Below are positions 34,656 to 46,075 of a stretch of DNA of 64,000 bases, in pieces. Each line of letters starts with the position of its first letter. Position 1 is the stretch's first letter. Made by a program: the position numbers and the translations under genes. Under the pieces are notes generated by a model, which searched no databases, had not been told where the DNA came from, and saw nothing but the letters and a program-made list of their open reading frames with translations. The stretch is from Blastomyces gilchristii SLH14081 (taxonomy: Eukaryota; Ascomycota; Eurotiomycetes; Onygenales; Ajellomycetaceae): the NCBI RefSeq assembly GCF_000003855.2, contig NW_003101658.1:388388-452387 (forward strand), given 5' to 3'.

Positions 34656-35489
34656 AAGAAGAATAAAAGACTTTTGTGTATAAAACACCTGATTTTTTTC
34701 ACACTAGTTCAGTAACTAGGTTAGATTTTTGAAGAGAATCTAATAAACTAAAATTGATTTTTAAGATAAATCAATAAAATCTTTACAATCTCTTTCTTGG
34801 GATACAGTGAGGAAAAGTATGATATCAATTGATAATAAATCAGATAATATGACAGTTTTTGAGAGAAAAACTGACAAAAAATAAATCAATTTTTTGCAGA
34901 GAAATTGATTAAAACTATTCAATTTTATTCTAAATTATTCAATTCTTCTCACACAACAAGTGTGCAACTCAAATCAGTTAATAAAGAGTATAAAAAAGAA
35001 TTAAGTATTAATGAAAGCTCTTCAGTCACTGAAAAAGTAATTCTTACTTAAAAGAATATGAAATTATGACAGAAAACAACTCTGTTTTTAATTCTTTGTA
35101 AGAATATTGTGTAAAACTCAGAGAAAAACACCTTACTTTTTCAAGAGAAGTAAAAAACTATTTCTAAGATCTTTTTTTTTGCATTAACTGCTGCAGAAGA
35201 ATGAGATAGAAACTGTTAAGATATGTACTACTATATACTCTCTATCAAGACTGTCTCTCTTCAGAGTCTTGATATTATAGAGAATATAAGTCTGTTTCTA
35301 TATGATAATATAAATATTGCCAGCAGAATGTAGAGGAACTGGTTATTTATATCTTAAAATAGAAGACTTTATCAATGATTATATCAATATAGAGTTAATT
35401 CTCAAATTCAATAGAAACCTAGTGTTGCTGTTCTCAATCTCTTGCAGAATCTAGTGAATATTGAGATATTAAAACTAGATTTAATATAT

Positions 35490-36240
35490 CTCACTGTGCA
35501 GGGATCAAAGGCTCAGTCAGACCCTGGAGTATACTGATTTTATAGTTGTTGATGTGCTGTTGACTCATTGTCCACTGATTATGTATTGAATGCTGTTGCC
35601 AAGGTATCTTTTTGTATCATTCTGCCGGGGATGGGCCAGATTGAGAGGGGTAGTACAAGGGTGAGACTTGGTGTTGAAGTCTAGATACACTGGCGACAGA
35701 CCGTGGAGATTGCACTTCAGAAGAGTCTGTTGATTATATGCTTGATATTATCACTGAGGTATCTTTTTGTATTTTTCTGCTGGGGATGGGCCAGATTGGG
35801 AAGGGCGGTACGAGGGTGAGACTTGGTGTTGGTGTTTTGGAACATTAAAGATGGACAGGGTTTTCGCGGAGGTCGCTCCTCGGATATCTCCACAACTACA
35901 GGTCGGGGATCTTCCAAAATTGAGAAGATTGGTGTATATGGCTAGGTCACTTCACCTTACAATTTGTATGGCACTCTGGCCCGGGGTTGTGGTGTGGTAG
36001 GGGAGAACGGGGGATAATCCCACACAGGAGTTTCGAACAACGTCCGGTTCACGTTTGGCTGGATAACTCCACCACCACACAGGGTATGCGGTCGGCGATG
36101 GGGTCAGAATGCTCGTATGATCGAGGGCTTTTCGATGGATCTATCGGCGGGTTCTTATTCGAAAAATCGAGCGAGTTCGTGGTGGAGCGGTCGCTTGAAG
36201 CATGTATAGTGTCATGGACTATAAAGAGTGATTGCAAACT
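35490..36240 (-). promoter_or_regulatory. GC-rich 5' terminal region of the LINE
   Basis: About 750 bp with ordinary GC content and many CpG, in sharp contrast to the AT-rich element body. It ends exactly at the right target-site duplication, so it belongs to the LINE. By position it should be the 5' UTR with the internal promoter. Small open frames on both strands (for example 35,767-36,000 and 35,987-36,280) have no family features. The alternative, an unrelated host fragment, would not explain the 14-bp direct repeat. Confidence 0.6.
35598..35838. repeat. Imperfect 80-bp direct repeat in the LINE 5' region
   Basis: Units at about 35,598-35,680 and 35,757-35,838 (158-bp period) share GGTATCTTTTTGTAT, GGGGATGGGCCAGATTG and GGGTGAGACTTGGTGTTG. 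They resemble promoter monomers of LINE 5' UTRs; role inferred. Confidence 0.85.
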
Positions 36241-36254
36241 AATAGCAGACTATT
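36241..36254. repeat. Right target-site duplication of the LINE
   Basis: AATAGCAGACTATT, identical to 28,569-28,582. Confidence 0.8.
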
Positions 36255-36855
36255 GTTTCTATAAGCTATTCTCAAATTGACTGAATGTTAATAACAACAA
36301 GTTCAAAAATATTATTTATAAAATGATAAACTTGAATTCTCAAAAACAAATAATAATGTGTGAAGTATTGAAACATCTTTAATTTACTTGCTATAAATTT
36401 TATTAAGTGTTCTAGAATTATTCTTCTTATAATATTGTAATTTATCTAAAGAGACTGATAAATATTCATTTTTTAATAACATTTTTCTTATCAGATCTTT
36501 CCTGTCACTTTCTTTTTTTACAAACACTATCTACTTTCAAGACAAATTTATTACAGTAGAAGAATCACTACTATCTTTATCTATTTAAACCTTGCTTTTC
36601 TAGCTGACCTCTTTTCAATTATATCATTTAAAGTTTGAAGAACTTATTAACATCAATAAAACATAGTATAGTATTATTAAAACTATTAATCTGTTAGAGA
36701 CTGACAGACTGTAATCTATGAAATTATGACAGAGAAGTGTTATTAGTTTAATCTCTTTAATAATCTATTAACTGAAAGCTTGTTAAGTTACTTAGTTCTC
36801 ACAGACATCTGAGATCTCTACTTAACATATAAAACATTTAACTTAAGTGATTATT
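36255..36855. other. AT-rich spacer between the LINE and Gypsy element I
   Basis: 600 bp of very AT-rich DNA without CpG. No coding or repeat homology with the rest of the window was noticed; probably older decayed transposon sequence. Confidence 0.4.
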
Positions 36856-37113
36856 TATAAGAATAAGTGCTCACAGGTGATTATTCAGATGTTTACAACT
36901 TAGTATGATATATACTGTTAACTACTAAAAGTATTCATGATAGAAAAATAAAATGTAGAAGTCAAATATATAATAGTATTTAAGCTGAGTTATGAATAGT
37001 ATTCATGAACTTCAGCCTATATAGTTATATGTAGTCAAGAGCTGCTAACTCTATTAATTACATAAGAGATAGAAATAGAGATAAAGAATTTATAAGAAGT
37101 GAGATTTCTTACA
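36856..37113 (-). repeat. LTR of family 1, element I (3' LTR)
   Basis: 258 bp aligning end to end with the LTRs at 45,820, 52,814, 53,454 and 61,081. The left end reads TATAAGAA where other copies have TGTAAGAA (G to A); the right end is TTCTTACA. On the coding (minus) strand it follows a purine-rich tract, so it is the 3' LTR. Confidence 0.88.
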
Positions 37114-39039
37114 TATCTCTTTCTCTCTAAGACTTTATCTGTGAAGTCTTTCACTGAGTGATTTCATAGAATCAGACTCAGTACTATAGTAATACTCACT
37201 AAAAACTCTTCACATCTATAAAAAAAATCTCAGTGAGAAAAAATCTCTTATTACTATAAAGAGAAAAGAGTCTATCACTCAGTTTCTTATTCTGTAAGAT
37301 TCTTTATAATCTGCAGATCTTTCTCTGACTATTATATAGATTTATCTTACATCTTTTATATAGAAGAGTTCTGATTGACTCTTAATTATTTTCATAAGAT
37401 TCTTATGTAATTATTACACAGATTCATCTCATATCTTTCAATCTGAAGAATTTCAGTTGATCTTCAATCATTTTTCTATGAGATTCTTATATAATCATCA
37501 CACAGATTCATTCTGCAGATGAATCACTCTCTGTGAGATTATTCTTATTAAAGAGAAGTATTCATAAGTTAATCTTTCACTTATTCTTACAAATCATTGT
37601 TCTTTAACACTGTAGAATTATAAGGAATTTTTCATTCTTTTATCAACTCTATAGAATTGTAGAATCAAGATGTTTATAGTCTGTAATTACTCTTTATAGT
37701 TATATAGAAAGATTCAGATCTGTAATTTATAATCACTTTTTATTTACTAGAGTAATCTAACTGTTCTATAGAATCACTTATAGTGTAAATAAATCTCTCT
37801 AAAGTAGTATAAATATCTCAGATCTATCTGTAAAATCTTATCTTCTTTTCTTTTTTTCTATAACAGCTTTCATTCTCATAACTGTGAGTATTCTTATTCA
37901 TTTATAAAGTGTTTTTACTCAGATAATAGAGAGAGAGTGTTTCTAATAATATCTATATATTAATTCAAGAACTTCTCAAGAATAAAATTTTTTTTAATTT
38001 TAATATCTTTGTAAATAATATCTGACTACTACTGAGCTTCTTATGAATATCTCTGCAACTTCTCTAATTACTTTTTATCAGCTAATGAAGCAGAGATATC
38101 ACTGTTTATAACAGTGTCTTTACTTCTCTCAGTTCTATTACTGTATCTGATCTTCAGATCAGCAGTCAATTCTATATCTCTCTCAGATCAGTTTCTGACT
38201 TTAAGTAGTGCAGTTCTGCTCTTTACTGTAAGTCTCTCTATAAGTAATTTCTTACAGACTCTAGCTAACAGTTTCTGTAAAGCTCTCAGTGCTGTCAGTG
38301 TCTTCTGCAGCTCTGTAAGTCTATGACTATCTCTCTTCTATCTGTACAATCTCTGATTAGATATATACAAATATATCTAGATTCTCTATTAACAGTTCTC
38401 ACACTGCAGCACATTTTCACAATTTCATTGTTAATAAGAGATGAGTTTCTGAGTATCTGTAAAATCTGAGTAATTAAAGCAATGCAAATGCTATGAATTT
38501 GTGATAAGAGTTAATCTGAGTAGATAAACTCTCTCTCTATATCTTAATTATTTTCAGACTGAATACTTCAGTATAACTGAGAAAGCAGACATAGCTTTAT
38601 AAGAGATATCTGATTATATATATAGATAATACGCTCTCAAGACTCTGCTATAACTATATATACTCTGATATCTGACTTCTCTGAAGTCTGTGCATTTCTG
38701 ATAATCTTCATAGTAAATATAATAATTGTCTGTACTGTAGATATAATACTCTCTGCTTCTTTGAAGAGAAGAATTAATAGTTATGAGAAAATTAAGTATT
38801 ATAAATATTAAGAATATAAATATAAGTTTTCTTTGTTTTTTCTTTGTTAATCTCTAAATTATGTTTATAGCTCTGTTTTTATTTTCTTTATTTTTTAGCT
38901 TTAATAAGAATATAATTTCTTCTTCTCTTTATATACACTGCAGACTGTTCATCTCAGTAGAAACTCATTATCTTATAGATTAGAGTTTGTAAATGACAGT
39001 ATTAATATCTTTATCATAATCAAATTCTTAGTGAAGACT

Positions 39040-39352
39040 TGTAAGAGATCTACACTGAATAGATTAGTATAATATATAGATCTTATATAACAAAGAGAAA
39101 AATGTTAGAGAAGGAAAGAAAAGAGAAAGTGTGAGAATCAGTGATCAAAGTGAATATTTATACGTGTATGTGATGGCTGAGAATTGATGATTAAGAATGA
39201 CTGAGAATCAGAGTGTATGCATTCATGACAGCTGAGAATCAGCAATTGAGAATGACTGAGAATTAAAGTGTATGCATTTGAGAATGAAGTGATTGAAATC
39301 TGTGAAGTGTAATGAAATAGTCTATATAATTGATTGAGCGCAGCCCATCACA
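39040..39352 (-). repeat. 3' LTR of the family-2 Gypsy element
   Basis: 313 bp, TGTAAG...ATCACA on the plus strand, matching 44,405-44,717. Next to it inside the element (39,353-39,371) is a polypurine tract on the minus strand (AAAGAGGGGGA), so this is the 3' LTR. It carries more C-to-T/G-to-A changes than its partner. Confidence 0.9.
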
Positions 39353-39399
39353 TTAGTCCCCCTCTTTCAGAAGCAGTTCTCATCAGTCAAGAACTGCTG

Positions 39400-42300
39400 T
39401 TTCAGATAATACAGAACTCAGAGTTCAGATCAGTTGATTATAGCTGACTTATTTTACAAGATATTGTCAGCTGCAGCTGCAGAGTCTCTTATCAAGAATA
39501 TTCTCAATCTCTCACTCAAGCTCATTATCTTCTTCTATAATACCTGGTGACTGTCAGTTGAAAGTCAGTTGAGAAGGAAATGAGTCAGTAGCAGTGTAGT
39601 GAAGCAAGCTTGTGTGAAAAATATTATAAATCTCTGATAATGTGTCAAGACAGTAGTTATAGCTATCTAGAACTTCTATCACTTTATATCTGACATGACA
39701 GTAATCTAGTGTACAAGATGAACATGTGATTTGTATATTCTTGAGATTCAATCATACAAGGTCTTTTATCTTATACTGCTCTGTGAAATCTTGTTAGATA
39801 TTGATTTAATCTTCTTGATCTTGTTTTACAGTCATCATAGAGGCCTCTGCTCAGTCACAGATGTCTCAGAGCTTTGTTACTATATTATCAGTGATTTGAA
39901 TCAGACTGTGAGAGTTTGATATGAACTGTGTGATCTCTAGAAGATTCAACACTTTCATATAATATTCATATATAAGAAAGAATGAGCTTATATCTGTTGA
40001 AACAGTATTTTGACTGTTGATAGTGATCTCTGTGTGTAGAAGAAGGTCATATCAATCATCTTATAAGTAACTGCAGAACTTATAAAGATAATTCTTTATA
40101 GTCTGAATTATCTATTCTGATGTATTATCAGTCTCAGAATAATAGACAGTTAACAGACAGTATATAATCTTAAGAACTTGACAGATTCTTGTTTAGAGAG
40201 TACTCATGAATTGATAATCTCAATTCAATACTATGAATCTCAGCAATTTATATATTTAATAGAATGAACTCTGTAAGAAGGCTTCAGTGACTTATTCAGC
40301 ATTTATCTTATTACAAGATTTCAATATTACATCTTTACTTAGTCAGTCAATAATGATCAGAATGTTTCTACAATCTTTACTCTCAGATAGATTAACAGTG
40401 AAGTCAATCACTATATCTCACTAGATTCTATCAGAGATATTGAGTGATTTCAGTAGATCTTTTCTATGATTCTTTTATAAGATAACAGAAGAACAGTAGT
40501 TGCAGTTTCAGATAAAGTATCTATATCTCAGATTAATAGAACTCTTAAGAGACTATTCTATACAGTTGTTCACAGTCTGAATAATCAGTTATACATAAAT
40601 CATGCATCTCTTACATTATTCAGATGTATAAGAATTCAGAGTGAGAGACTCAGTATTATTCACAGAATTATAGAGTGTTATTATCATTAATTAAACATTC
40701 TGAGATATCAGTTCTTATACATAGTTCTGAGAAAAATCAGAGTGCTTCTTATTGTACTGCTTCAGTAAGTACTTGAAGAAGTTCATTGATTTAAGCTGTT
40801 ATATATTATAGCTCATCTAATATGAATTCAGAAGAAGTGAAGATATCAGTGATAGTTCTAACTGAAGAAGCATGTATAGTTCTAATTAAAGAAGTATGTA
40901 TAGTGTCATAAGCTGTTTCATCTTAATCAACTAGTATCTTCAGATTCAAGAGTCAGTGCTCTCAGTTCATTCAGTGAGTATCTGTTATATCAGATAATAT
41001 ATCTTACTCTCATTATAAGAGAGCATCTATCATTGAGTTCTAGCTGTCAGAATAATAGTGTATTATAAAATAAAAGCAGCTTAAGAACTCAGATCATTGT
41101 ATCTGTCATTCAGTGAGTTTACAGATAGTTGTGAAGTATTTGAGATTCTTATAATCTGTGATTATCTTAAATTCAGAGATACTTTGAAGTTTCAAGTGTT
41201 ATTCTTCTAAACAGTGTATAATTGTGAGAAGTTTCTTATTATAGATCTCATAATTGCATTCAGTGAGACTCAGTTTCTTAGATATAAAGATATATAATTG
41301 TAGAACATCTTTATTATCATATTATAATATCACTTCTTCTGTTACATAGTCAGAGAAATCAGTCTTAACAACTGTCTTACAATCAGAATTAAATATTATC
41401 ATCAGAGAGATATTAATAAACATCTTCTTTATCTGTGTAAATACAGCTTCAGTGTCTGCTAATCATTGAAATACTGAGTCTTTCTTAGTGAGATCTGTAA
41501 GTGATCTTATAATATCTGAGAAGTTTTGTATAAATCACTGATAGAAGTTAGTGAATTCAATGAAGCTTCATACATCTTTCACAGTATATGAAGCTTCTCA
41601 TTCAAGAATGACAGAGATCTTCTCAGAATTCATTCAAATTTCCTTATCAGCTTCTATGATGAAATCTAAGTATTTAATACTCTTAACTTTGAAATCACAC
41701 TTATTAATATTAATTAATAGTTCTGCTTCTTGTAGTTGTTGTAATACTCTTCACACATACTCTTGATATTCTTTTCTGAATTTATTAATAAAGATGAGAA
41801 TGTTATCTAGATAAGCAGATGCAAACTTATCAAGAAAATCTTAGAGTGCTCAGTTGATATACTTCTGAAATGTACTAAGAGTATTAATCAGTTCAAAAAG
41901 TGTGACTATTCATTTAAAGAGATTATAACATGTTCAGAATACTGTAAGTCATTCATCTTCTTCAGTGATACAAATCTTATAAAACATGATAATAATATCT
42001 AACTTTATAAATTATTGAGCTTATCTGATCTGTGCTAGAGTTTCATTGATGAGAGATAAGAAATATCAATCTTTCTTCATCAATCTGTTCAGATGTCAGT
42101 AGTTTACACAGAATCAGAGTTCTTCATCTGACTTCTTTGTAAAGAGAATAGAAGCTGCAGTGAAAGAGTTACTAATATATATAAATCTCTTATCTAATAG
42201 ATCATTGAGTGTCTTCTGAAGAAGAAGAAGTTTATCTCAAGACATATTATAAAGAGAATCTCATAATGACTCAGAATTCTTATTATTCTTCTTTTCTAAC

Positions 42301-43300
42301 TTAATACTGTGATTTACTTCTGAGTCTTGTAAAGAAGGTATATTTATAATATTATCTTATTGAAAGATATCTAGATAATCATGATATTATTGAGAAAGTT
42401 TTATACAAGAATCTGTTATTATAACATGAGATAACTTTTCTAGAGTCTTCTTAATATTGATCAGACTGATGAAATAGATTGATATATGATTCTGCTATCA
42501 GTGATCTTATCAGTGACTCTGTCAGTGATTTTAATAATGACTTCTTTTTTAAAGTATTTCATAAGTATTGACAGAGATCTGTGTAAGATTCATAGTCTTG
42601 TGAATATCATCTTTGTGAATTCTATCATTGTTAGAGAATATCAAGCTTCTGTTTCAAGTATTTAATAAGATGCCTTGTTCAGATAGTCAGATAAGTCTCA
42701 ATATAAGATTATAATCAAGATTATTAACTTCATATATGTAGATATCTTTATATTAATGTTCTCTCATATCTATGTTTAGTTTTATCATGTAACAGATACA
42801 AATATCTTTTGAGTCATTAAATTCTGTGAGAAGTCAGGGTTTTAATAAGAAGATACACTGAAGATTATAATATCTTATAACTGAAGATTTTATCATTGCA
42901 TAGTGACACAGACTGCTGTCTATCATGGCTTTTATATTATACATATTATCAATCACAGTAGATATAAGAATCACATTCATTGTCATTTTCTCTTCAAATT
43001 ATTATCATCTGATCTCTTTAAGCTTCTGTTTACAAATTTGAACAGAAGGTAATCTTTTTCCTGTTTCACTGAAGTATTCTCATAGTTATCTTCTGAATCT
43101 TTCTTCACTGCAATATAATTAACACAGACAGACACTGATTCATTCTTCAAGTGAGAAGACATGTAGACTGATTAGTAGTTAAAAGCAATGTGTTCTGATC
43201 AGTTACAGTTAATGCACACTTTATGTTGACATTGATCAGTGACTTCTTTGAAAGTGATCTCAGAGACTCAGAAGCCTGTTTAAACAGTGAAAACTCTTGC
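39400..43300 (-). pseudogene. Family-2 gag-pol polyprotein remnants
   Basis: Read on the minus strand. A gag zinc knuckle C-x2-C-x4-H with the last Cys changed to Tyr and Gly to Glu lies at about 43,170-43,215. A protease-like A-M-I-D-S-S, with Gly of DSG replaced, is near 42,930. The RT box reads Tyr-Leu-Asp-Asn at 41,802-41,813 (second Asp lost). The integrase core has D-I-V-I-D-F-T near 40,390-40,425, and a chromodomain-like stretch (E-I-E-N-I-L-D and Q-Y-L-V-K) lies at about 39,430-39,545. Frames are interrupted by TGA/TAG/TAA throughout, so coordinates are approximate. Confidence 0.8.
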
Positions 43301-44404
43301 TTATGTATAGACATTTGAATCTATTCAGTTCATAACATCTGCATCATTGCTGTTCTTCAGTATGAGTGTATAAGTTACTGAGATGTAATATCTTCTGTCA
43401 CTGTTCTGTATACTCTTGAGCTTGATAAGACAGTCATTCAATGTCTGAAGCTATATACAGAAGTCTTCATAAGTCTGATCTTTGTCTATACTTATAAGAG
43501 CCTGTAAGAGTTTGAAAGTCAATGTCTTCTTAAGCATGCTAATCTTTATTTGATTCTCTCAAGATTAATCACCTACTTCTAGAATCTTGATGTTGAAGTC
43601 AGAGATAAATGTTATAAGAGAAGTGTTTCTCTGTCAGATACTCTGTAATCAATCTAATACTTTCTATTATATGATAGTGTCTTAAAACAGAACATTAAGA
43701 TGTTTCATAATATTGTCAGGCATTCATAATGCTGATTCATATACTTTCATTCATGAATGAAACTTCTGTTTCATGTAATTCTTTAATCATCTATTGATAT
43801 ATCAATCTTGATTGATTAATGAACTGATAGTATCTTCATCTACACTCAGTTTTGTAAGCATTTTCATTCTTTATGATGAGTAGAGAGTGAGATCAGAAGT
43901 ATTGAAATACATAGAAGTATCTAAGTATTTCTTCAGCACTTTTGTATTTGATTCTGTAGATGTTGAAATTGTATGAGTTAATCATTGAATCTCTTCATAT
44001 TGATGTTATTGAGTTGCATACATATCAGCTATTTATTACTGTTATAATTTCAACATTACTCAGAGTCACTGTGATATTACTTCTATACTCATGTTCAAGA
44101 GTTCTCTCATATTATCATTAGACATGTCATTCATTGAGTGTATAATATCTGTGAAATCTTGAAGAAGTGTAATTGTATGAATATCTTATATATCTGAGTG
44201 TCAGAACTCTCTGATCTTTCACTGATATTCTCTTTATAAGATCTTATTGCAGGGTCAGAGTGACTGATGAGCAAGCTTCTATCTGAGAACTCAGTGTCTG
44301 CTTAACTGTTTAACTGTTTCTCTATTTCTTACACATTGTTATACATTCAGATATCTCTCAATGAATAATCATTTCTAATGAGAAGATAATGAATGTTTTT
44401 CTAG

Positions 44405-44717
44405 TGTAAGAGGCCTACGCTGAATGAATCAGTATAATATATAGGTCTTATATAATAAAGAGAAAAATGTTAGAGAAGGAAAGAAAAGAGAAAGTGTGAG
44501 AATCAGTGATCAAAGTGAATATTTATACATGTATGTAGTGGCCGAGAATCAGTGATTGAGAATGACTGAGAATCGGAGTGTACACGTTCGTGGCGGCCGA
44601 GGATCAGCAATTGAGAATGGCCGAGAATCGGAGTGTACGCGTTCAAGAATGAAGTGGTTGGAATCTGTGAAGTGTAACGGAATAGTCTATATAATTGATC
44701 AGACGCAGCCCGTCACA
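44405..44717 (-). repeat. 5' LTR of the family-2 Gypsy element
   Basis: 313 bp, much less mutated than its partner: it keeps many CpG, including GGCGGCCGAGG and CGCAGCCCGTCACA. Inside it, about 44,538-44,645, are two imperfect ~54-bp tandem units, each ending in GAATCGGAGTGTAC. It lies on the coding-strand upstream side, so it contains the element promoter. Confidence 0.9.
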
Positions 44718-45819
44718 AGACTGTATTATTCTAACTTATTAGAATTTACAGTATAGAAGTCATGTCTCAGCTTCTATAGATATCTTATCTACTCAGATAA
44801 TTCTTAAGTGAACTTATTTATCTTATCAGAATACTCTTATCACTGAATCTTGAATCAGAGCTTATAATCTCACTTCTCTGAGTTAATAATCTCTTTAATC
44901 TGATATTCTCTTTCACTCTCTAGTACTTTGTAAACAGAGTGATAAGTCACAGAGTTCTCTTCTAAGAATTTCTTATATTCACAGAGTAAAGAGATATGAA
45001 AAATATTATATATCTATAACTTAGATAATAGTTCTAATCTATAAAACTGCAAACTAACTTTCTTTATAATCTTATAAGATTCTATTTATAAGAGATTCAG
45101 CTTCTTACTAGATCTCTGTATAATAATATTTTCTAAACTTAGTCAGACTTTATTATCTTTCTTAAAACTCTTTATAATATACTTAAAGTCATAGTATCTC
45201 TTCTGATACTTCTAAGTCTTTCTCAAGAATTCACAGACTTTCTTTTGAATATTCTGAATTCTCTCAGTCTATTTACAGATATCATCACACTCTATAGTAT
45301 ACTTCTATAAGTCTATCAAGATTATTCATGAGTGAGTCTCAGTGAGTATCTCAAAGAGAGTTTTATCTGTACTAACATGTTTTGAGTTATTATATATAAA
45401 CTCTATAAGTAATAATTAATACACTCAGTCATTCTAATTATAATTAATAAAGCACTGTAGATACTGTTTTAATATACTTATTAGATATTCTGTCTGATCA
45501 TCTATCTATTGATGAAAAGTCATGCTTAAATCTTATAAGATCTTCAGTATAGTCATCAGATTAGATCAGAACTCTCTTATGAAGATTAATTCTCTATCTG
45601 AGATAATATTTACAGATAACTCATGCAACTGAATCATATTATAGATGAAGATATAAGTTAAATTCTTTGACTTTAAGTTCTTATATATGAGTATAAAGTG
45701 TGTTATGTTGATGAAGTAATCTACTATCATCAGCACACTGTTAAAACAGGTATTATATATATTCTTACTTTCAGAGAGACTTATAAGAATGTTTATTTCT
45801 AGCTATTCTCAAGGTTTCT

Positions 45820-46075
45820 TGTAGAATAAGTGCTCGCAGGCGATTATTTGAGTGTTTGCAGCTTGACGTAATATGTACTGTTAACTACTAGAAGTATTCA
45901 TGATAGAAAGATAAATATAGAAGTCAAATATATAATAGTATTCAAGCTGAGTTATAAATAGTATTCACAAACTTCAGCTTATATAGTTGTGTGTAGTCAA
46001 GAGCTGCTAACTCTATTAATTATATAAGAGATAGAAATAGAGATAAAGAATCTGTAAGAAGTGAGATTTCTTATA
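45820..46075 (-). repeat. 3' LTR of Gypsy element II
   Basis: 256 bp; begins TGTAGAATAAG (one A missing against other copies) and ends TTCTTATA. CpG survive only in its first ~60 bp. Confidence 0.9.

Larger units (their letters stand above)
28583..36240 (-). mobile_element. Near full-length non-LTR retrotransposon (LINE), mutated
   Basis: About 7.66 kb, bounded by a 14-bp direct repeat. On the minus strand, in order: a GC-rich 5' UTR (36,240 to about 35,490); an AT-rich leader with a 25-bp direct repeat; ORF1 with Cys/His knuckles; ORF2 with AP-endonuclease, reverse transcriptase and RNase H; and an (AAT)n 3' tail at 28,583-28,598. This layout matches the Tad1-like group of fungal LINEs. Both ORFs carry many stops of the TGG-to-TGA/TAG and CAA-to-TAA type, so the copy is dead. 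Compared with usual Tad1-like lengths (about 6-8 kb) it looks complete at both ends, which is rare for LINEs, since most copies are 5'-truncated. Confidence 0.88.
39040..44717 (-). mobile_element. Family-2 Gypsy retrotransposon (chromovirus-like), complete but mutated
   Basis: 5,678 bp, inserted in element I, with perfect 5-bp duplications AGACT at 39,035-39,039 and 44,718-44,722. On the minus strand: 5' LTR, gag with a degraded zinc knuckle, protease, RT-RNase H, integrase, a chromodomain-like C-terminus, polypurine tract, 3' LTR. This gag-PR-RT-RH-INT order is the Gypsy (Metaviridae-type) order, and a chromodomain marks chromoviruses. Many stops; non-functional. Confidence 0.9.

Noticed and set aside
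35767..36280. Host gene fragment in the GC-rich island beside the LINE
   Set aside because: The island ends exactly at the LINE target duplication and contains direct repeats, so it is better explained as the LINE 5' UTR; no protein family was recognised.
38114..38326. Plus-strand Leu/Ser-rich frame, repeated at 54,715 and 62,152, as a membrane-protein gene
   Set aside because: It lies antisense to a coding-strand segment inside Gypsy elements; its hydrophobicity is what the complement of a charged helix gives. Kept only as part of the post-integrase observation.
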